NCBI GenBank assembly: GCA_016716435.1
Contig: JADJWI010000003.1
Coordinates: forward strand, 310,001-374,000
DNA length: 64,000 bases
Reading direction: 5' to 3'
Origin: Acidobacteriota bacterium
Lineage (GTDB): Bacteria > Acidobacteriota > Blastocatellia > Pyrinomonadales > Pyrinomonadaceae
The position numbers and the translations under genes were made by a program. The notes below the pieces were generated by a model. That model ran no database searches, was not told the origin of the DNA, and saw only the letters and a program-made list of their open reading frames with translations. Positions 51,640-62,675 of the stretch are shown here, one piece after another. Within the stretch, counting starts at the first letter, position 1, and each line of letters starts with the position of its first letter.

Positions 51640-52061
51640 CGAATATCGCTCTTGCAGTGCGGCGTTTGAAAGCGGCCGGCGATGAAATCTCTAACGCGGT
51701 TGATATTTTTTCCGCGGTTTTCCCGCGATAATGAACAGAAGACGTTCTTTTCGAATTTTATCTCACATTAGCGGATGGCAAAAATCGCATTTGCGTTGCT
51801 GTGTCCGCAAGCGGAGAGAGTTTGCGTCTTCGCTAACAGGAGCGAACTATGCTGAAATTTTTCTGAACTTTTGCGAGTTCACCTGCGTAGAACTTCATTC
51901 GCTCGATCGATTGTGGTAGGTTCATAAGACCATGCTGAAGCCGCTTGTCTAAAACTCACGTCACCTTCGGGTCACCGGCACCGCAACCCGCGGCCGCCCG
52001 CTGACCGCTCCGGGCACGCTCCGTGCCGAAAGTATTGCTTTATTTTTTTAGGTAGGTTTGT
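51640..52061. other. Divergent intergenic region without a recognisable gene
   Basis: This 422-base spacer separates divergent SGNH and MATE genes. It holds a small stem GGCACG/CGTGCC with a three-base loop at 52013-52027, followed within 15 bases by the T-rich TATTTTTTTA at 52041-52050 that precedes the MATE gene. A 62-codon frame at 51731 is Arg/Cys-rich with no ribosome site and is probably not coding. Confidence 0.5.
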
Positions 52062-53489
52062 ATGTCTTTCAATGCTGAAAGCGCGTCTTTGGCGGCTGAA
52101 AAAAACACTTTCTTTTCCGTTTTGCGTGAGGCCTTTGTCGGCACCGAGCGCGACTTCACCCGCGGGTCGATCCCGGTCGCGCTTATCATTTTGGCGATCC
52201 CGATGATCCTTGAGATGTCGATGGAGGCGCTCTTCGCCATCGTCGATACCTTCTTTGTGGCAAAGCTCGGAGCTGCTTCGGTCGCGGTCGTCGGGCTAAC
52301 GGAATCGGTACTTGCGCTCATCTATGCGGTCGCCGTCGGACTCAGCATCGGCGCGACGGCAACGGTCGCCCGCCGCGTCGGTGAAAAGGACATGGACGGT
52401 GCGGCACGGGCCGCGACGCACGTCATCTATCTCGGCTTGCTTGTCTCGGCCGCGATGGGCATCGCCGGCGTCATCTTTGCCCGGCAGATCTACGGCCTGC
52501 TCGGTGCGGAGCCGGACGTCATCGAGCTCGGGCTGCCGTTCATGCGGATCATGTTCGGGACGAACGCCGTCATCCTGTTCCTATTTTTGCTTAACGGCAT
52601 CTTTCGCGGAGCGGGCGACGCGGCGATAGCGCTTCGCGTGCTGATCATCGCCAACGGGCTCAACATCGTACTCGATCCGCTCTTCATCTTCGGCGTCTGG
52701 ATCTTTCCGGAATGGGGTGTAACGGGTGCCGCGGTCGCGACCGTCATCGGCCGCTCCGCCGGTGTCGCTTTTGCGGCCTGGACGCTGCTCCGGCCCGGAA
52801 ACGGAAGGCTCGAGATCCGTGCCGAACACTGGCGCTTTGATCCGAAGCTGCTCGTCGCATTGGTCCGGCTCTCGGGCACGGCGGTGCTGCAGTTCCTGAT
52901 CGCGACTCTAAGCTGGAGCGGGCTCGTCCGCGTCGTCGCAGGCTTTGGAACGGTCGCCATTGCGGGTTACCAGATCGGTCTGCGAGTGATCATTTTCGTT
53001 ATCCTGCCGGCGGTCGGCCTTGCGAATGCGGCCGCTACGCTCGTCGGGCAAAACCTCGGAGCGGGCCAGCCGGAACGGGCCGAGCGCTCCGTCTGGACGG
53101 CTGCGATTCTTAACGCCGTCTTGCTTGGGCTCGCCGGGATATTTTTCATCGTCTTTCCCGAGTTGGTCGTTTCGATCTTTACGACCGACCCCGAGGTCTC
53201 GCGGTACGCTACCGATTGCCTCCGCATCGTCGGTTACGGCTATGCCTTTTATGGGCTCGGAATGGTGATGGAAAGCTCGTTCAATGGCGCGGGCGACACG
53301 CTCACGCCGACGTATCTCAACTTCGTCATCTTTTGGCTTTTTGAGATACCGCTGGCTTACGTGCTTGCCTATAGCTTTGATATGGGCCCGCAGGGCGTCT
53401 TCTGGGCGATCACGATCGCATTCTCGGCACTTGCAGTTGCTTCGGCCCTCGTCTTCCGCCGGGGCAAGTGGAAACAGCAGGTGGTTTGA
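52062..53489 (+). CDS. MATE-family multidrug/toxin efflux transporter
   Basis: The 475-residue protein has 12 predicted helices in two bundles. Helix 1 has IPVALIILAIPMILEMSMEALFAIVDTFFVAKLG; the repeat partner in bundle 2 is VALVRLSGTAVLQFLIATLSW with GLANAAATLVGQNLGAGQPERAERSVW. MATE pumps export cationic compounds by Na+ or H+ antiport. The substrate is unknown. Weak GGTAGG precedes the ATG. Confidence 0.93.
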   Translation: MSFNAESASLAAEKNTFFSVLREAFVGTERDFTRGSIPVALIILAIPMILEMSMEALFAIVDTFFVAKLGAASVAVVGLTESVLALIYAVAVGLSIGATATVARRVGEKDMDGAARAATHVIYLGLLVSAAMGIAGVIFARQIYGLLGAEPDVIELGLPFMRIMFGTNAVILFLFLLNGIFRGAGDAAIALRVLIIANGLNIVLDPLFIFGVWIFPEWGVTGAAVATVIGRSAGVAFAAWTLLRPGNGRLEIRAEHWRFDPKLLVALVRLSGTAVLQFLIATLSWSGLVRVVAGFGTVAIAGYQIGLRVIIFVILPAVGLANAAATLVGQNLGAGQPERAERSVWTAAILNAVLLGLAGIFFIVFPELVVSIFTTDPEVSRYATDCLRIVGYGYAFYGLGMVMESSFNGAGDTLTPTYLNFVIFWLFEIPLAYVLAYSFDMGPQGVFWAITIAFSALAVASALVFRRGKWKQQVV

Positions 53490-53507
53490 TCGAACAATGG
53501 GACCGAT

Positions 53508-53532
53508 GGGACATATCGGACAGATATGTCCC
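53508..53532. other. Perfect 10-bp inverted repeat
   Basis: GGGACATATC (53508-53517) and GATATGTCCC (53523-53532) flank GGACA. It lies 19 bases after the MATE stop, without a T run, and is followed by a CTCCGCGTCTCC-type pyrimidine-rich word repeat (about 53540-53575). It could be a transcript-end stabiliser or an operator for the aat gene downstream. Confidence 0.65.
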
Positions 53533-53604
53533 GTCGCTCTACTTCTCCGTGTCTCCGCGTCTCCCCATCTCCGCGTCACACACCCTTTGCGGTAGAATCT
53601 AACC

Positions 53605-54288
53605 GTGATCTTCCCCGACCCCGGCGAGCATGATTTCCCTGATTGGGTGCCGTTTGGCGACTATCTTTACTATGGCCCGGATGTGGTCGCGCTCGGCGTT
53701 GAGCTTTCGGTGCGGAGCCTCCGCGAGGCTTATGGGAAAGGCATATTTCCGTGGCATATGGACGGCGTGCCGCTGCCCTGGTGTTGTCCGTCACGGCGTG
53801 CCATTCTCGACTTTGCCGATCTTCACATTCCGGCGAGCCTCGCCCGTGCCCGCCGCCGTTCTAGGTTGCGGTTCACCATCGACGAGGACTTTCGCCACGT
53901 AATGGAAGAGTGCGCTCTCGCCCGCCGGCCGGGGCAGAAGGGCACATGGATAACGCCCGCCTTCATCGAACGCTACACAGAACTCCACGAGGCCGGCGGC
54001 GCACATAGCGTCGAAGCGTGGGACGAGGCCGGCAACCTCGTCGGCGGCGTTTACGGCGTGGATGCCGGCGGAGTCTTCTGCGGCGAATCGATGTTCTTCA
54101 ACCGCCCAAATGCCTCAAAACTCTCGCTGCTCTTTCTCATCGAGCACCTCCGCTCTCGCGGCTCAACGTGGCTCGATATACAGGTAATGACCCCGCATAT
54201 GAAAGCACTCGGCGCCAAAGAGATTGACCGCCGCGAGTTTTTGACTAAACTCAAAGCTACTCAGGCACTCGGCCACAAGCTTTTTTAG
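53605..54288 (+). CDS. aat: Leucyl/phenylalanyl-tRNA-protein transferase
   Basis: The 227-residue enzyme (GTG start) adds Leu or Phe to proteins with N-terminal Lys or Arg, marking them for ClpAP. FPDPGEHDFPDWVPFGDYL, YGKGIFPWHMDG, PLPWCCPSRRAIL, WITPAFIERYTELHEAGGAHSVE and GGVFCGESMF are diagnostic. The following ywbE begins two bases after its stop. Confidence 0.95.
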   Translation: MIFPDPGEHDFPDWVPFGDYLYYGPDVVALGVELSVRSLREAYGKGIFPWHMDGVPLPWCCPSRRAILDFADLHIPASLARARRRSRLRFTIDEDFRHVMEECALARRPGQKGTWITPAFIERYTELHEAGGAHSVEAWDEAGNLVGGVYGVDAGGVFCGESMFFNRPNASKLSLLFLIEHLRSRGSTWLDIQVMTPHMKALGAKEIDRREFLTKLKATQALGHKLF

Positions 54289-54290
54289 AT

Positions 54291-54497
54291 ATGCCGCATC
54301 GCGAACGAAAGAACATACGCCCCGGCCTAAAGGTCGCCATCGTCCTAAAACAAGATCAGCGCACCGGCAAGCTGACCGAAGGCACAGTCGCGGATATTCT
54401 GACCAACTCCCAAAGCCACCCGCACGGCATCAAAGTGAGACTAACTGACGGCCAGGTCGGCCGCGTCCGCAAATTGTTGGGTGAAGGACAATGTTAG
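54291..54497 (+). CDS. ywbE: YwbE-family small protein
   Basis: The 68-residue protein matches the YwbE pattern: IRPGLKVAIVLKQDQRTGKLTEG, VADILTNSQSHPHGIKVRL and DGQVGRVRKLL. It looks like a KOW/SH3-like fold and the function is unknown, with possible RNA or ribosome binding. It is coupled to aat with a two-base gap. Confidence 0.88.
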   Translation: MPHRERKNIRPGLKVAIVLKQDQRTGKLTEGTVADILTNSQSHPHGIKVRLTDGQVGRVRKLLGEGQC

Positions 54498-54522
54498 GAG
54501 GAATTTGGCCTAGAAGGAGATT

Positions 54523-55728
54523 ATGGAAAGAGCTGTCGATTTAATCCTTGCGGTGTTGCTTACGCTAGTCCTGCTGGTAGTTCCGCCTGCAGCCCTGTCT
54601 CAGCAGGTAGCTGATTATAAGTACGCGCCGCCGGCAAAACTGAATGACGGTATTAAGACAGGCACGCTACGCTCGGCGAAGATAGATGAGGCGAAGATCG
54701 TCGCGGGGACGAACGAGATCCTGAAAGGCAAGTTTCCGAACATGCACAGCCTTTTGATCTTCCGTCACGGCAAGCTCGTTTATGAAAACTATTTTACGGG
54801 TGAGGACGTTGAACGCGGAGTCGGCCCATTGGGCGTGGTGAATCATACGCGCGACACGCTTCACGACTTGCGAAGCGTTACAAAGAGCATTGTTGCTGCG
54901 GCCGTTCTTATTGCCCACTCACAGGGCAAGATCAAGAGTCTTGACGACCCGATATTTAGTTATTTTCCGGAGTACTCCAAGTATGCAGAGGGCGATAAGA
55001 AGAACATCACTATCGAGCACGTTCTTTCAATGACCTCCGGACTGGAATGGGACGAAAAGATCTCCTATGCCGACCCGAAAAACAGCGAGATCCAGATGAA
55101 CAACGCCTCCGATTCGATCGACTTTGTTCTCAAGCAGAAACTCGCGGATAAGCCCGGAACTGTTTTCAACTATAGCGGCGGGAGTACGCAGCTGCTCGTG
55201 GGATTGATCAAGAAGGCGACCGGAGTGGAGGCCGACATATTTACCGAAAAGCACCTGTTTGCCCCGCTTGGCATCACACAATACAAATGGGTGAAGACGA
55301 AGAGCGGCGATCCCTCCGGAGCCTCGGGACTGCGTCTTCGGTCCCGTGATATGGCAAAAATTGGACTGATGATGATGCAGCGGGGTAAATGGAACGGCAA
55401 ACGGATCATTCCTGAAAGTTTAATTGACGCGGCATTCTCCGAACAGATAAGCGTTGCCAAAGAGGGCGATTTCGAATTGGGTTATGGATTTCAGATCTGG
55501 CTGCCGTCAGTTGACATCGGAGGCACGCGCGTCAATTTGAAAGAATTCAACGGTAACGGCGGACAATTCGTCATGAGCGATCAAGATAACGGCCTGATGG
55601 TCGCCGCAACAGCGGGCAACTATAACAATCGCGGCCCGCTGAAGACCGGCCAAGACTTCGTTGAAGCGTTCGTTTACCCTGCCCTTTTGGACAGGAGAGC
55701 CGTAAGGCAGAACCAGAAAAGACCGTAG
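54523..55728 (+). CDS. Secreted serine hydrolase, beta-lactamase class C family
   Basis: The 401-residue protein has a signal peptide cleaved near AALSQQ. The SxxK motif is S118-V-T-K121. The YxN equivalent is FNYSGGS and the third motif NGNGGQF. It resembles penicillin-binding-protein-like esterases. AAGGAG precedes the ATG. It is unlike the longer serine hydrolase at 42 kb and has no C-terminal extension. Confidence 0.86.
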   Translation: MERAVDLILAVLLTLVLLVVPPAALSQQVADYKYAPPAKLNDGIKTGTLRSAKIDEAKIVAGTNEILKGKFPNMHSLLIFRHGKLVYENYFTGEDVERGVGPLGVVNHTRDTLHDLRSVTKSIVAAAVLIAHSQGKIKSLDDPIFSYFPEYSKYAEGDKKNITIEHVLSMTSGLEWDEKISYADPKNSEIQMNNASDSIDFVLKQKLADKPGTVFNYSGGSTQLLVGLIKKATGVEADIFTEKHLFAPLGITQYKWVKTKSGDPSGASGLRLRSRDMAKIGLMMMQRGKWNGKRIIPESLIDAAFSEQISVAKEGDFELGYGFQIWLPSVDIGGTRVNLKEFNGNGGQFVMSDQDNGLMVAATAGNYNNRGPLKTGQDFVEAFVYPALLDRRAVRQNQKRP

Positions 55729-55755
55729 TTGCGAGCCATTAGTGCTCTATCTCCA

Positions 55756-56799
55756 ATGAAAAACAATTTTTTAATTTATGGTGCAAATGGTTACACCGGC
55801 GAGTTGATCACGCGGATGGCGGTCGAGCGCGGGATGCGGCCGATCGTGGCCGGGCGGAATGAGGCGGCGATCAAGGCTCTCGCGGAAGCGCATGGGCTTG
55901 AGCACCGCGTCTTTTCGCTTGATGATACGGCGAAGCTCGACACAGCGTTGAACGAAGTCGCGCTGGTTCTCCATTGTGCCGGGCCGTTCTCGCTGACCTC
56001 GCGGCAGATGGGCGAGGCGTGCCTCCGGACCGGGACGCATTACACGGACATCACCGGCGAGATCGCCGTCTTTGAGGCGTGCGCCGCCGGCGACCAAAAA
56101 GCAAAAGATGCGGGGATAATGGTGATGCCCGGCGTCGGGTTTGACGTCGTCCCGAGCGATTGCCTCGCCCGCCGGCTCAAGGATCGGCTCCCTTCGGCGA
56201 CCAACCTGATGCTCGCATTTTACGGCAAGAGCCGCATCTCGCACGGCACGCAGGCGACGATGACGATGAACATCGACAAGGGCGGCGCCGTTCGCCGCGA
56301 TGGCAAGATCAAGCCGGTCCCGGCCGCCTGGCGGACCCGCGAGATCGACTTTGGCGAGGGCGTCGTAAAGCTCGGCGTGACGATCCCCTGGGGCGATGTC
56401 TCGACCGCATTTTATTCTACCGGCATCCCGAACATCGAGGTCTATACCGTCGCGCCGCCGAGCGCCCTAAGGCTTATGAAGCTCAGCCGCTTTATTGGCC
56501 CACTGCTCGCGTCCGGCCCGGTCCAGCGTTATCTTCAAGGCAAGATCCCGCCCGGCGGCCCGAACGACGCCGAACGCGCCCGCGGCAAGACCCTGCTCTG
56601 GGGCGAGGCCAGCGACGACGCCGGCAACCGCATCGAAGAGCGGCTCACCGTCCCCGAGGGCTACACAACCACCGCACTCGCCGCACTTGAAATAACCCGC
56701 CGCATCCTCGCCGGCGACCTAAAACCAGGCTTCCAAACCCCCTCAATGGCCTACGGCCCCGACCTCATCGACGCCGCCATCAGTCACGCAGAGCCTTGA
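55756..56799 (+). CDS. Saccharopine-dehydrogenase-like NAD(P)-binding oxidoreductase
   Basis: The 347-residue protein begins with a Rossmann dinucleotide motif LIYGANGYTGELITRMAVERG and continues with RPIVAGRNEAAIKALA, LVLHCAGPFSLTSRQM, THYTDITGE and VMPGVGFDVVPSDCLA. These are typical of the saccharopine dehydrogenase/trans-acting enoyl reductase group. A C-terminal SDR-like domain completes it. The ATG at 55756 removes an unconserved nine-residue tail. The substrate is unknown. Confidence 0.85.
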   Translation: MKNNFLIYGANGYTGELITRMAVERGMRPIVAGRNEAAIKALAEAHGLEHRVFSLDDTAKLDTALNEVALVLHCAGPFSLTSRQMGEACLRTGTHYTDITGEIAVFEACAAGDQKAKDAGIMVMPGVGFDVVPSDCLARRLKDRLPSATNLMLAFYGKSRISHGTQATMTMNIDKGGAVRRDGKIKPVPAAWRTREIDFGEGVVKLGVTIPWGDVSTAFYSTGIPNIEVYTVAPPSALRLMKLSRFIGPLLASGPVQRYLQGKIPPGGPNDAERARGKTLLWGEASDDAGNRIEERLTVPEGYTTTALAALEITRRILAGDLKPGFQTPSMAYGPDLIDAAISHAEP

Positions 56800-56835
56800 G
56801 CCGTGGATTATCATTGAAGCACGAGGAATTTGGAT

Positions 56836-57141
56836 ATGAGCAATAGGGAAACGCATACGACACCCATACACCCGGGACTTGTTTTACAGGACGAACTTGA
56901 TGAGATCGGCCTCAGCCAGTCGGCTCTGGCGGCGCACATCGGGGTATTGCCAAAAACGGTGAACGAGATCTGCCGAGGAAAGCGCGGGATCAGCGTCGAG
57001 ATGGCCTGGAAGCTCTCGCGTGCCCTCGGCGCCAGCCCGCATTTTTGGCTGAATCTACAGAACAACTGGGAGCTCAGCCAGATCGACCCAACACAGATCG
57101 GCCGGATCGCACGCGTTCCCGAGACCCTCGCAACTGCCTGA
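56836..57141 (+). CDS. higA: HigA-family antitoxin, no adjacent toxin
   Basis: The 101-residue DNA-binding protein has THPIHPGLVLQDELDEIGLSQS-type HigA opening, an HTH_3 helix-turn-helix (SQSALAAHIGVLPKTVNEICRGKRG) and FWLNLQNNWEL at the C-terminus. HigA normally follows HigB; here only 36 bases separate it from an unrelated gene and no RelE/HigB ORF is present. It may be an orphan regulator. The ATG at 56836 has GAGGAA upstream. Confidence 0.88.
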   Translation: MSNRETHTTPIHPGLVLQDELDEIGLSQSALAAHIGVLPKTVNEICRGKRGISVEMAWKLSRALGASPHFWLNLQNNWELSQIDPTQIGRIARVPETLATA

Positions 57142-57251
57142 AAGGAACAGAAGTTTTTACGTCTGGCGCCAGGGATGCGAGAGTGAACGGAATGGGCGCC
57201 GAGTTTAATTTTCTACTTAACGCACTAGGAAATTTAGGCACGCCATAAAGA

Positions 57252-57674
57252 ATGGATGAGTTATTAGTGAAGTTTATAAAAACCGCAGAATTGGAAGGTC
57301 TGAAATTAGGTCTCTCTACCAGCGCGGTCGTGGAACTCTTGAATGTATCGTTTTCTGATATTTTCCCTATTACCAGGCGAAGAAAAGGTTTTGAAAAAGG
57401 TGATCTCCAGTTGAGCTTTTTCAACGAGTCTCTGGACATCATTGCCATCGAAATACGAAACGACACCGTAGAGCTTCCTGCGCAGATATCAAATGAGGTA
57501 TGTAAGGTCGGAGATAGGGAAATTAATGAAATTAAGAACCTCCTTGATAATGAACACATCGTTTTTGGAATTTATGGACCCGAAACTCGTCAGAATGTGA
57601 TTTGTTTGAAAGTGGCGTCAGGAGTCTTATTATATTTCGACGATATGATTTTATCTAAGATGGTAGTGATGTAA
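57252..57674 (+). CDS. Hypothetical cytoplasmic protein, AT-rich
   Basis: The 140-residue product has no signal peptide or membrane helix. It is mixed alpha/beta with an N-terminal helix (ELLVKFIKTAELEGLKLGL), strands such as LDIIAIEIRNDTVEL and a central helix INEIKNLLDNE. It resembles small immunity-type proteins in size and composition, but I do not recognise a family. Codon use is much more AT-rich than the flanks. It lies between orphan higA and a decayed mobile element, so transfer is likely. Confidence 0.6.
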   Translation: MDELLVKFIKTAELEGLKLGLSTSAVVELLNVSFSDIFPITRRRKGFEKGDLQLSFFNESLDIIAIEIRNDTVELPAQISNEVCKVGDREINEIKNLLDNEHIVFGIYGPETRQNVICLKVASGVLLYFDDMILSKMVVM

Positions 57675-57712
57675 TGACCTCCCCCGAAAAATGATAGCGA
57701 ACTAAAACAAAA

Positions 57713-58034
57713 GAAACGGGGTCAGGCCTGCGTTATTGCGGTTCTTGTTTTGTTGTAGATCTGGAATTTCAAACCACAAGCAGAATCCCGAACTCCGCAG
57801 CTCCGCACCCTCTGAAACTCCGAAACCGGCAACTTCGCCTTTACAGATTCGAGAATCGAGAATTCGTTCGTGATCCCCACGCGAATGAAATCTATCCTTC
57901 CGGTCGTTGCCTCGAACGATCAAATGATAAAGCCCACCCTCGACCAAATTCTTCTTGCCATCTCACACCCCCAAGGCCTAAAATTGCACAGCCAAGCGGA
58001 AAGAATTGGATGATCGCACGCCCGACCCCGTTTC
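57713..58034. mobile_element. Decayed 322-bp inverted-repeat element with transposase remnant
   Basis: GAAACGGGGTCAGGCCTGCG at 57713-57732 is repeated inverted at 58015-58034 (reverse complement GAAACGGGGTCGGGCGTGCG), matching 18 of 20. Between them, on the minus strand, is a frame-shifted and truncated fragment of a Y1/REP-associated transposase. A third related sequence lies at 58678. The remaining 57675-57712 and 58035-58077 hold no gene. Confidence 0.6.
57850..57961 (-). pseudogene. Fragment of a REP-associated tyrosine (Y1/IS200-like) transposase
   Basis: On the minus strand ATG GCA AGA at 57961 is followed after an apparent one-base deletion by frame LVEGGLYHLIVRGNDRKD.FHS..DHERIL, the family's N-terminal signature (YHLIVRGNDR). 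The match ends near 57850 and low-complexity sequence follows, so most of the catalytic domain is missing. Confidence 0.6.
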
Positions 58035-58077
58035 CTCTGCTACGGTGGAACCAGCTCAAAAAGGAGTGTGATAAATC

Positions 58078-58662
58078 ATGAAGGATCTACTTTTGCTGTT
58101 TATGATTTGTGCCGTTGGGGCACTGAACATCACATGCCAGAGACCGCCGATGAATAATGAAAGCGATACTGCGAGACAGATAGACGACAAAATGGCTGTA
58201 CATTGCAGCGGAACAGAGCAAATGAGATTCGACATGGAAGATCATGCCGTGTGTGAGAAGAAACAGTTGCCCCCGATCATTTGGCAGCAGATCGTGGAGT
58301 CGGATGCATCTAGAGTGCTGAAAAGTCAATTGACAAAGAGTAAAGACCCAAGTGAATGGGTTGAGGCCGGGCAGATAGATATTAACCTTGACGGTAATTT
58401 GGATTATGTTGTCGTCGCCGTTGCCCCGCCGCTAGCGGGGCCAAGCGTGACGCCATTCTGGGTCTTTCTGTACGGTCCATCGGGGTACGAATGTGTTTTG
58501 AGCACGACAGCTTCATCCCTTGAATTCTCGTCCCGGCCGACGAACGGCTTTCGCGATATCAAAGCATCATGGGTTTCCGGGGACGAGTACACAAACTCCA
58601 CTTTTCACTTTGAAAAAGGAAAGTACCGATTGAAGAAATCTGAAACAAGAAAGATCGAATAA
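58078..58662 (+). CDS. Hypothetical lipoprotein with an EF-hand-like loop
   Basis: The 194-residue product has a signal with lipobox NITC (Cys at 20). The mature part contains CSGTEQMRF and AVCEKKQLPP, whose Cys may pair, then GQIDINLDGNLDYVVV, which looks like a Ca-binding D-x-N-x-D-G loop followed by a strand. AAGGAG lies 14-19 bases upstream. The family is not recognised. It is more AT-rich than the gyrB region and abuts the decayed element. Confidence 0.6.
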   Translation: MKDLLLLFMICAVGALNITCQRPPMNNESDTARQIDDKMAVHCSGTEQMRFDMEDHAVCEKKQLPPIIWQQIVESDASRVLKSQLTKSKDPSEWVEAGQIDINLDGNLDYVVVAVAPPLAGPSVTPFWVFLYGPSGYECVLSTTASSLEFSSRPTNGFRDIKASWVSGDEYTNSTFHFEKGKYRLKKSETRKIE

Positions 58663-58677
58663 CACAAGAAGGAAGGC

Positions 58678-58708
58678 AACGGGATCAGGTCTGCAATATT
58701 GCGATTCA
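58678..58708 (+). repeat. Third REP-like copy related to the 57.7 kb element end
   Basis: CAACGGGATCAGGTCTGCAA and the following TATTGCGATTC are close to the left end of the element at 57716-57745 (ACGGGGTCAGGCCTGCGTTA, TTGCGGTTC). Orientation is the same. It suggests a dispersed REP family served by the transposase. Confidence 0.5.
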
Positions 58709-58784
58709 CAAATTAACTTCGGATTCGAATTTAGACGAACCGCCTTTTTTTACCGCCCTTACTAACGTGCAGGCTTGTGCATCG

Positions 58785-58832
58785 GAACGGGCGGGCAGGG
58801 ATGCCCGCGTTCCCGGAGCCAGCTAAAGCTGG
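58785..58832. repeat. Hairpin-forming intergenic repeat pair at the 3' end of gyrB
   Basis: GAACG-GG-CGGGCA at 58785-58797 pairs with TGCCCGCGTTC at 58802-58812 (11 bp with a GG bulge). Next to it CCAGCTAAAGCTGG at 58819-58832 is a near-perfect palindrome. Similar AGCTAAAGCT elements are common between genes in several phyla. It lies just downstream of the gyrB stop and may protect or end that transcript. Confidence 0.6.
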
Positions 58833-58862
58833 AACTCCAAACTGCAACCCTGCAACTGCGAC

Positions 58863-61277
<2,415 letters not shown>

Positions 61278-61446
61278 AGTATTAACAACCTCGAATTAGA
61301 GATAAGTGTTTTTTGTTCTTTTTCGATCTAAAAATTTCGTGTGAGACACTACGTTCAAGATGCGGTAAATAAGCGAGGTTTTAGGCCTCTAAAACAATAC
61401 TTAATTGTAACATTTTGCGTGGGGTTAGGGTAGCGGGCAGGTGCCC

Positions 61447-62562
61447 TTAAACTGCGGCGTTGGCGGCACTTTCCGCGGTGCCGTCCGCGGCCCTGAAAAC
61501 AGCCGCCGAAGCCCCAAATTCACTGACAAATGCGGTTTTTGAGGTGGTTACAAAGGTCTGCGTTCGGCCCGCGAGAAACTCGAGCAGGCTGCCGATGCGT
61601 TTGAAGTCGAGTTCGGCATCGATATCGTCTATCAAAAAGAGCGGATATTCGCCCCGAGTGGCGTTGTAAACCTCGAGATTTGCCAGCAAAAGCACTAGCA
61701 TCGCACTTCGCTGCTGGCCCGAGGAGCCAAATTTGCGGATGTCGTGCCCGTCAAATGTGATCTCAAGCTCGTCGCGATGCGGGCCGATCAGCGAACGCCC
61801 CGCGGCGACCTCCGCCTGCACGCGGAGCCGCAACCGCTCAGTAAGCAGGGCTTCGTAGTCCGAGAGATCGCCTTTACCTTCAAGCGACGACGCATATCGG
61901 AGCTGCACCTCCTCATTGCCGAAAAGCCGCTTCTCAAGCGCTTCGTTCAGCCTTTCGACGATCCGCACCCGCCCGCGGTGGACCCGCGCCGCAAGCGAAA
62001 TAAGCTGCTCGTTCCAGGGTTCGAGCAATTCTGCTGCTTTTTCGAGCGGGTCGCCGCGTTCGGCAATTGATTGAAGCAACGCGTTCTTCTGTTTCAGCGT
62101 CCTAGCGAGGTCGCGAAACGTCTGCACAAAAGGCGGATGAACGGCGATGATGCTCTCATCAAGAAACCGCCGCCTCGCTTCGGGTTGGCCGCGAACAACG
62201 TCGAGCGCTTCGGCATTAAAGACAAAAGCATGCATTTCCTCGGAATACCGAGAGTGAGTTTCGCGCTTGCCGTTTATCGAGAAACTTTTTATAGTCTTCT
62301 CTATAGTGACCTGGAGGTCACGTGCAATACCCTCGGACTGGCGCACTCGCCCTCGAACTATCGCCAGTTCTTCCCCAAAACGAATTGTTTCCTGAAGTTT
62401 AGCGGTCCGGAATGATCGGGTCGTTGAAAGCAGGTAGATCGCCTCAAGCCAGTTCGTTTTACCTTGGCCATTGTCGCCAATTAGGACATTTAGTCCATTC
62501 CCCCAATCGATCTTTCCGGCTAGGTTGCGAAAGGCCCGGGCCTCGAGATTCTCGAGCAGCAT
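61447..62562 (-). CDS. recF: DNA replication and repair protein RecF
   Basis: The 371-residue ABC-type ATPase loads RecA at gaps. Walker A is IGDNGQGKTNWLEAIY, the signature region RKFGSSGQQRSAMLVLLLAN and Walker B/D-loop PLFLIDDIDAELD are present. Length is normal. In many genomes dnaA-dnaN-recF-gyrB are together, but here recF is first and diverges from a thioredoxin-like gene, so dnaN lies elsewhere. Confidence 0.95.
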   Translation of the reverse strand: MLLENLEARAFRNLAGKIDWGNGLNVLIGDNGQGKTNWLEAIYLLSTTRSFRTAKLQETIRFGEELAIVRGRVRQSEGIARDLQVTIEKTIKSFSINGKRETHSRYSEEMHAFVFNAEALDVVRGQPEARRRFLDESIIAVHPPFVQTFRDLARTLKQKNALLQSIAERGDPLEKAAELLEPWNEQLISLAARVHRGRVRIVERLNEALEKRLFGNEEVQLRYASSLEGKGDLSDYEALLTERLRLRVQAEVAAGRSLIGPHRDELEITFDGHDIRKFGSSGQQRSAMLVLLLANLEVYNATRGEYPLFLIDDIDAELDFKRIGSLLEFLAGRTQTFVTTSKTAFVSEFGASAAVFRAADGTAESAANAAV

Positions 62563-62675
62563 TGGCTAAATTTTAGCACGCCAGCCGAAATTCGGGGTTC
62601 CAAGCCCACTATCGGAAAAATAATCACTAGTTTCTGGAAGCTGAAGCCATTCTGTTTGTATTTAAAGTAGGGGCG

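Noticed and set aside
57045..57248. 67-codon frame overlapping higA
   Set aside because: It is in another frame of higA for much of its length and lacks a start site; the tail LLNALGNLGTP is suggestive of a protein end but there is not enough to call a gene.
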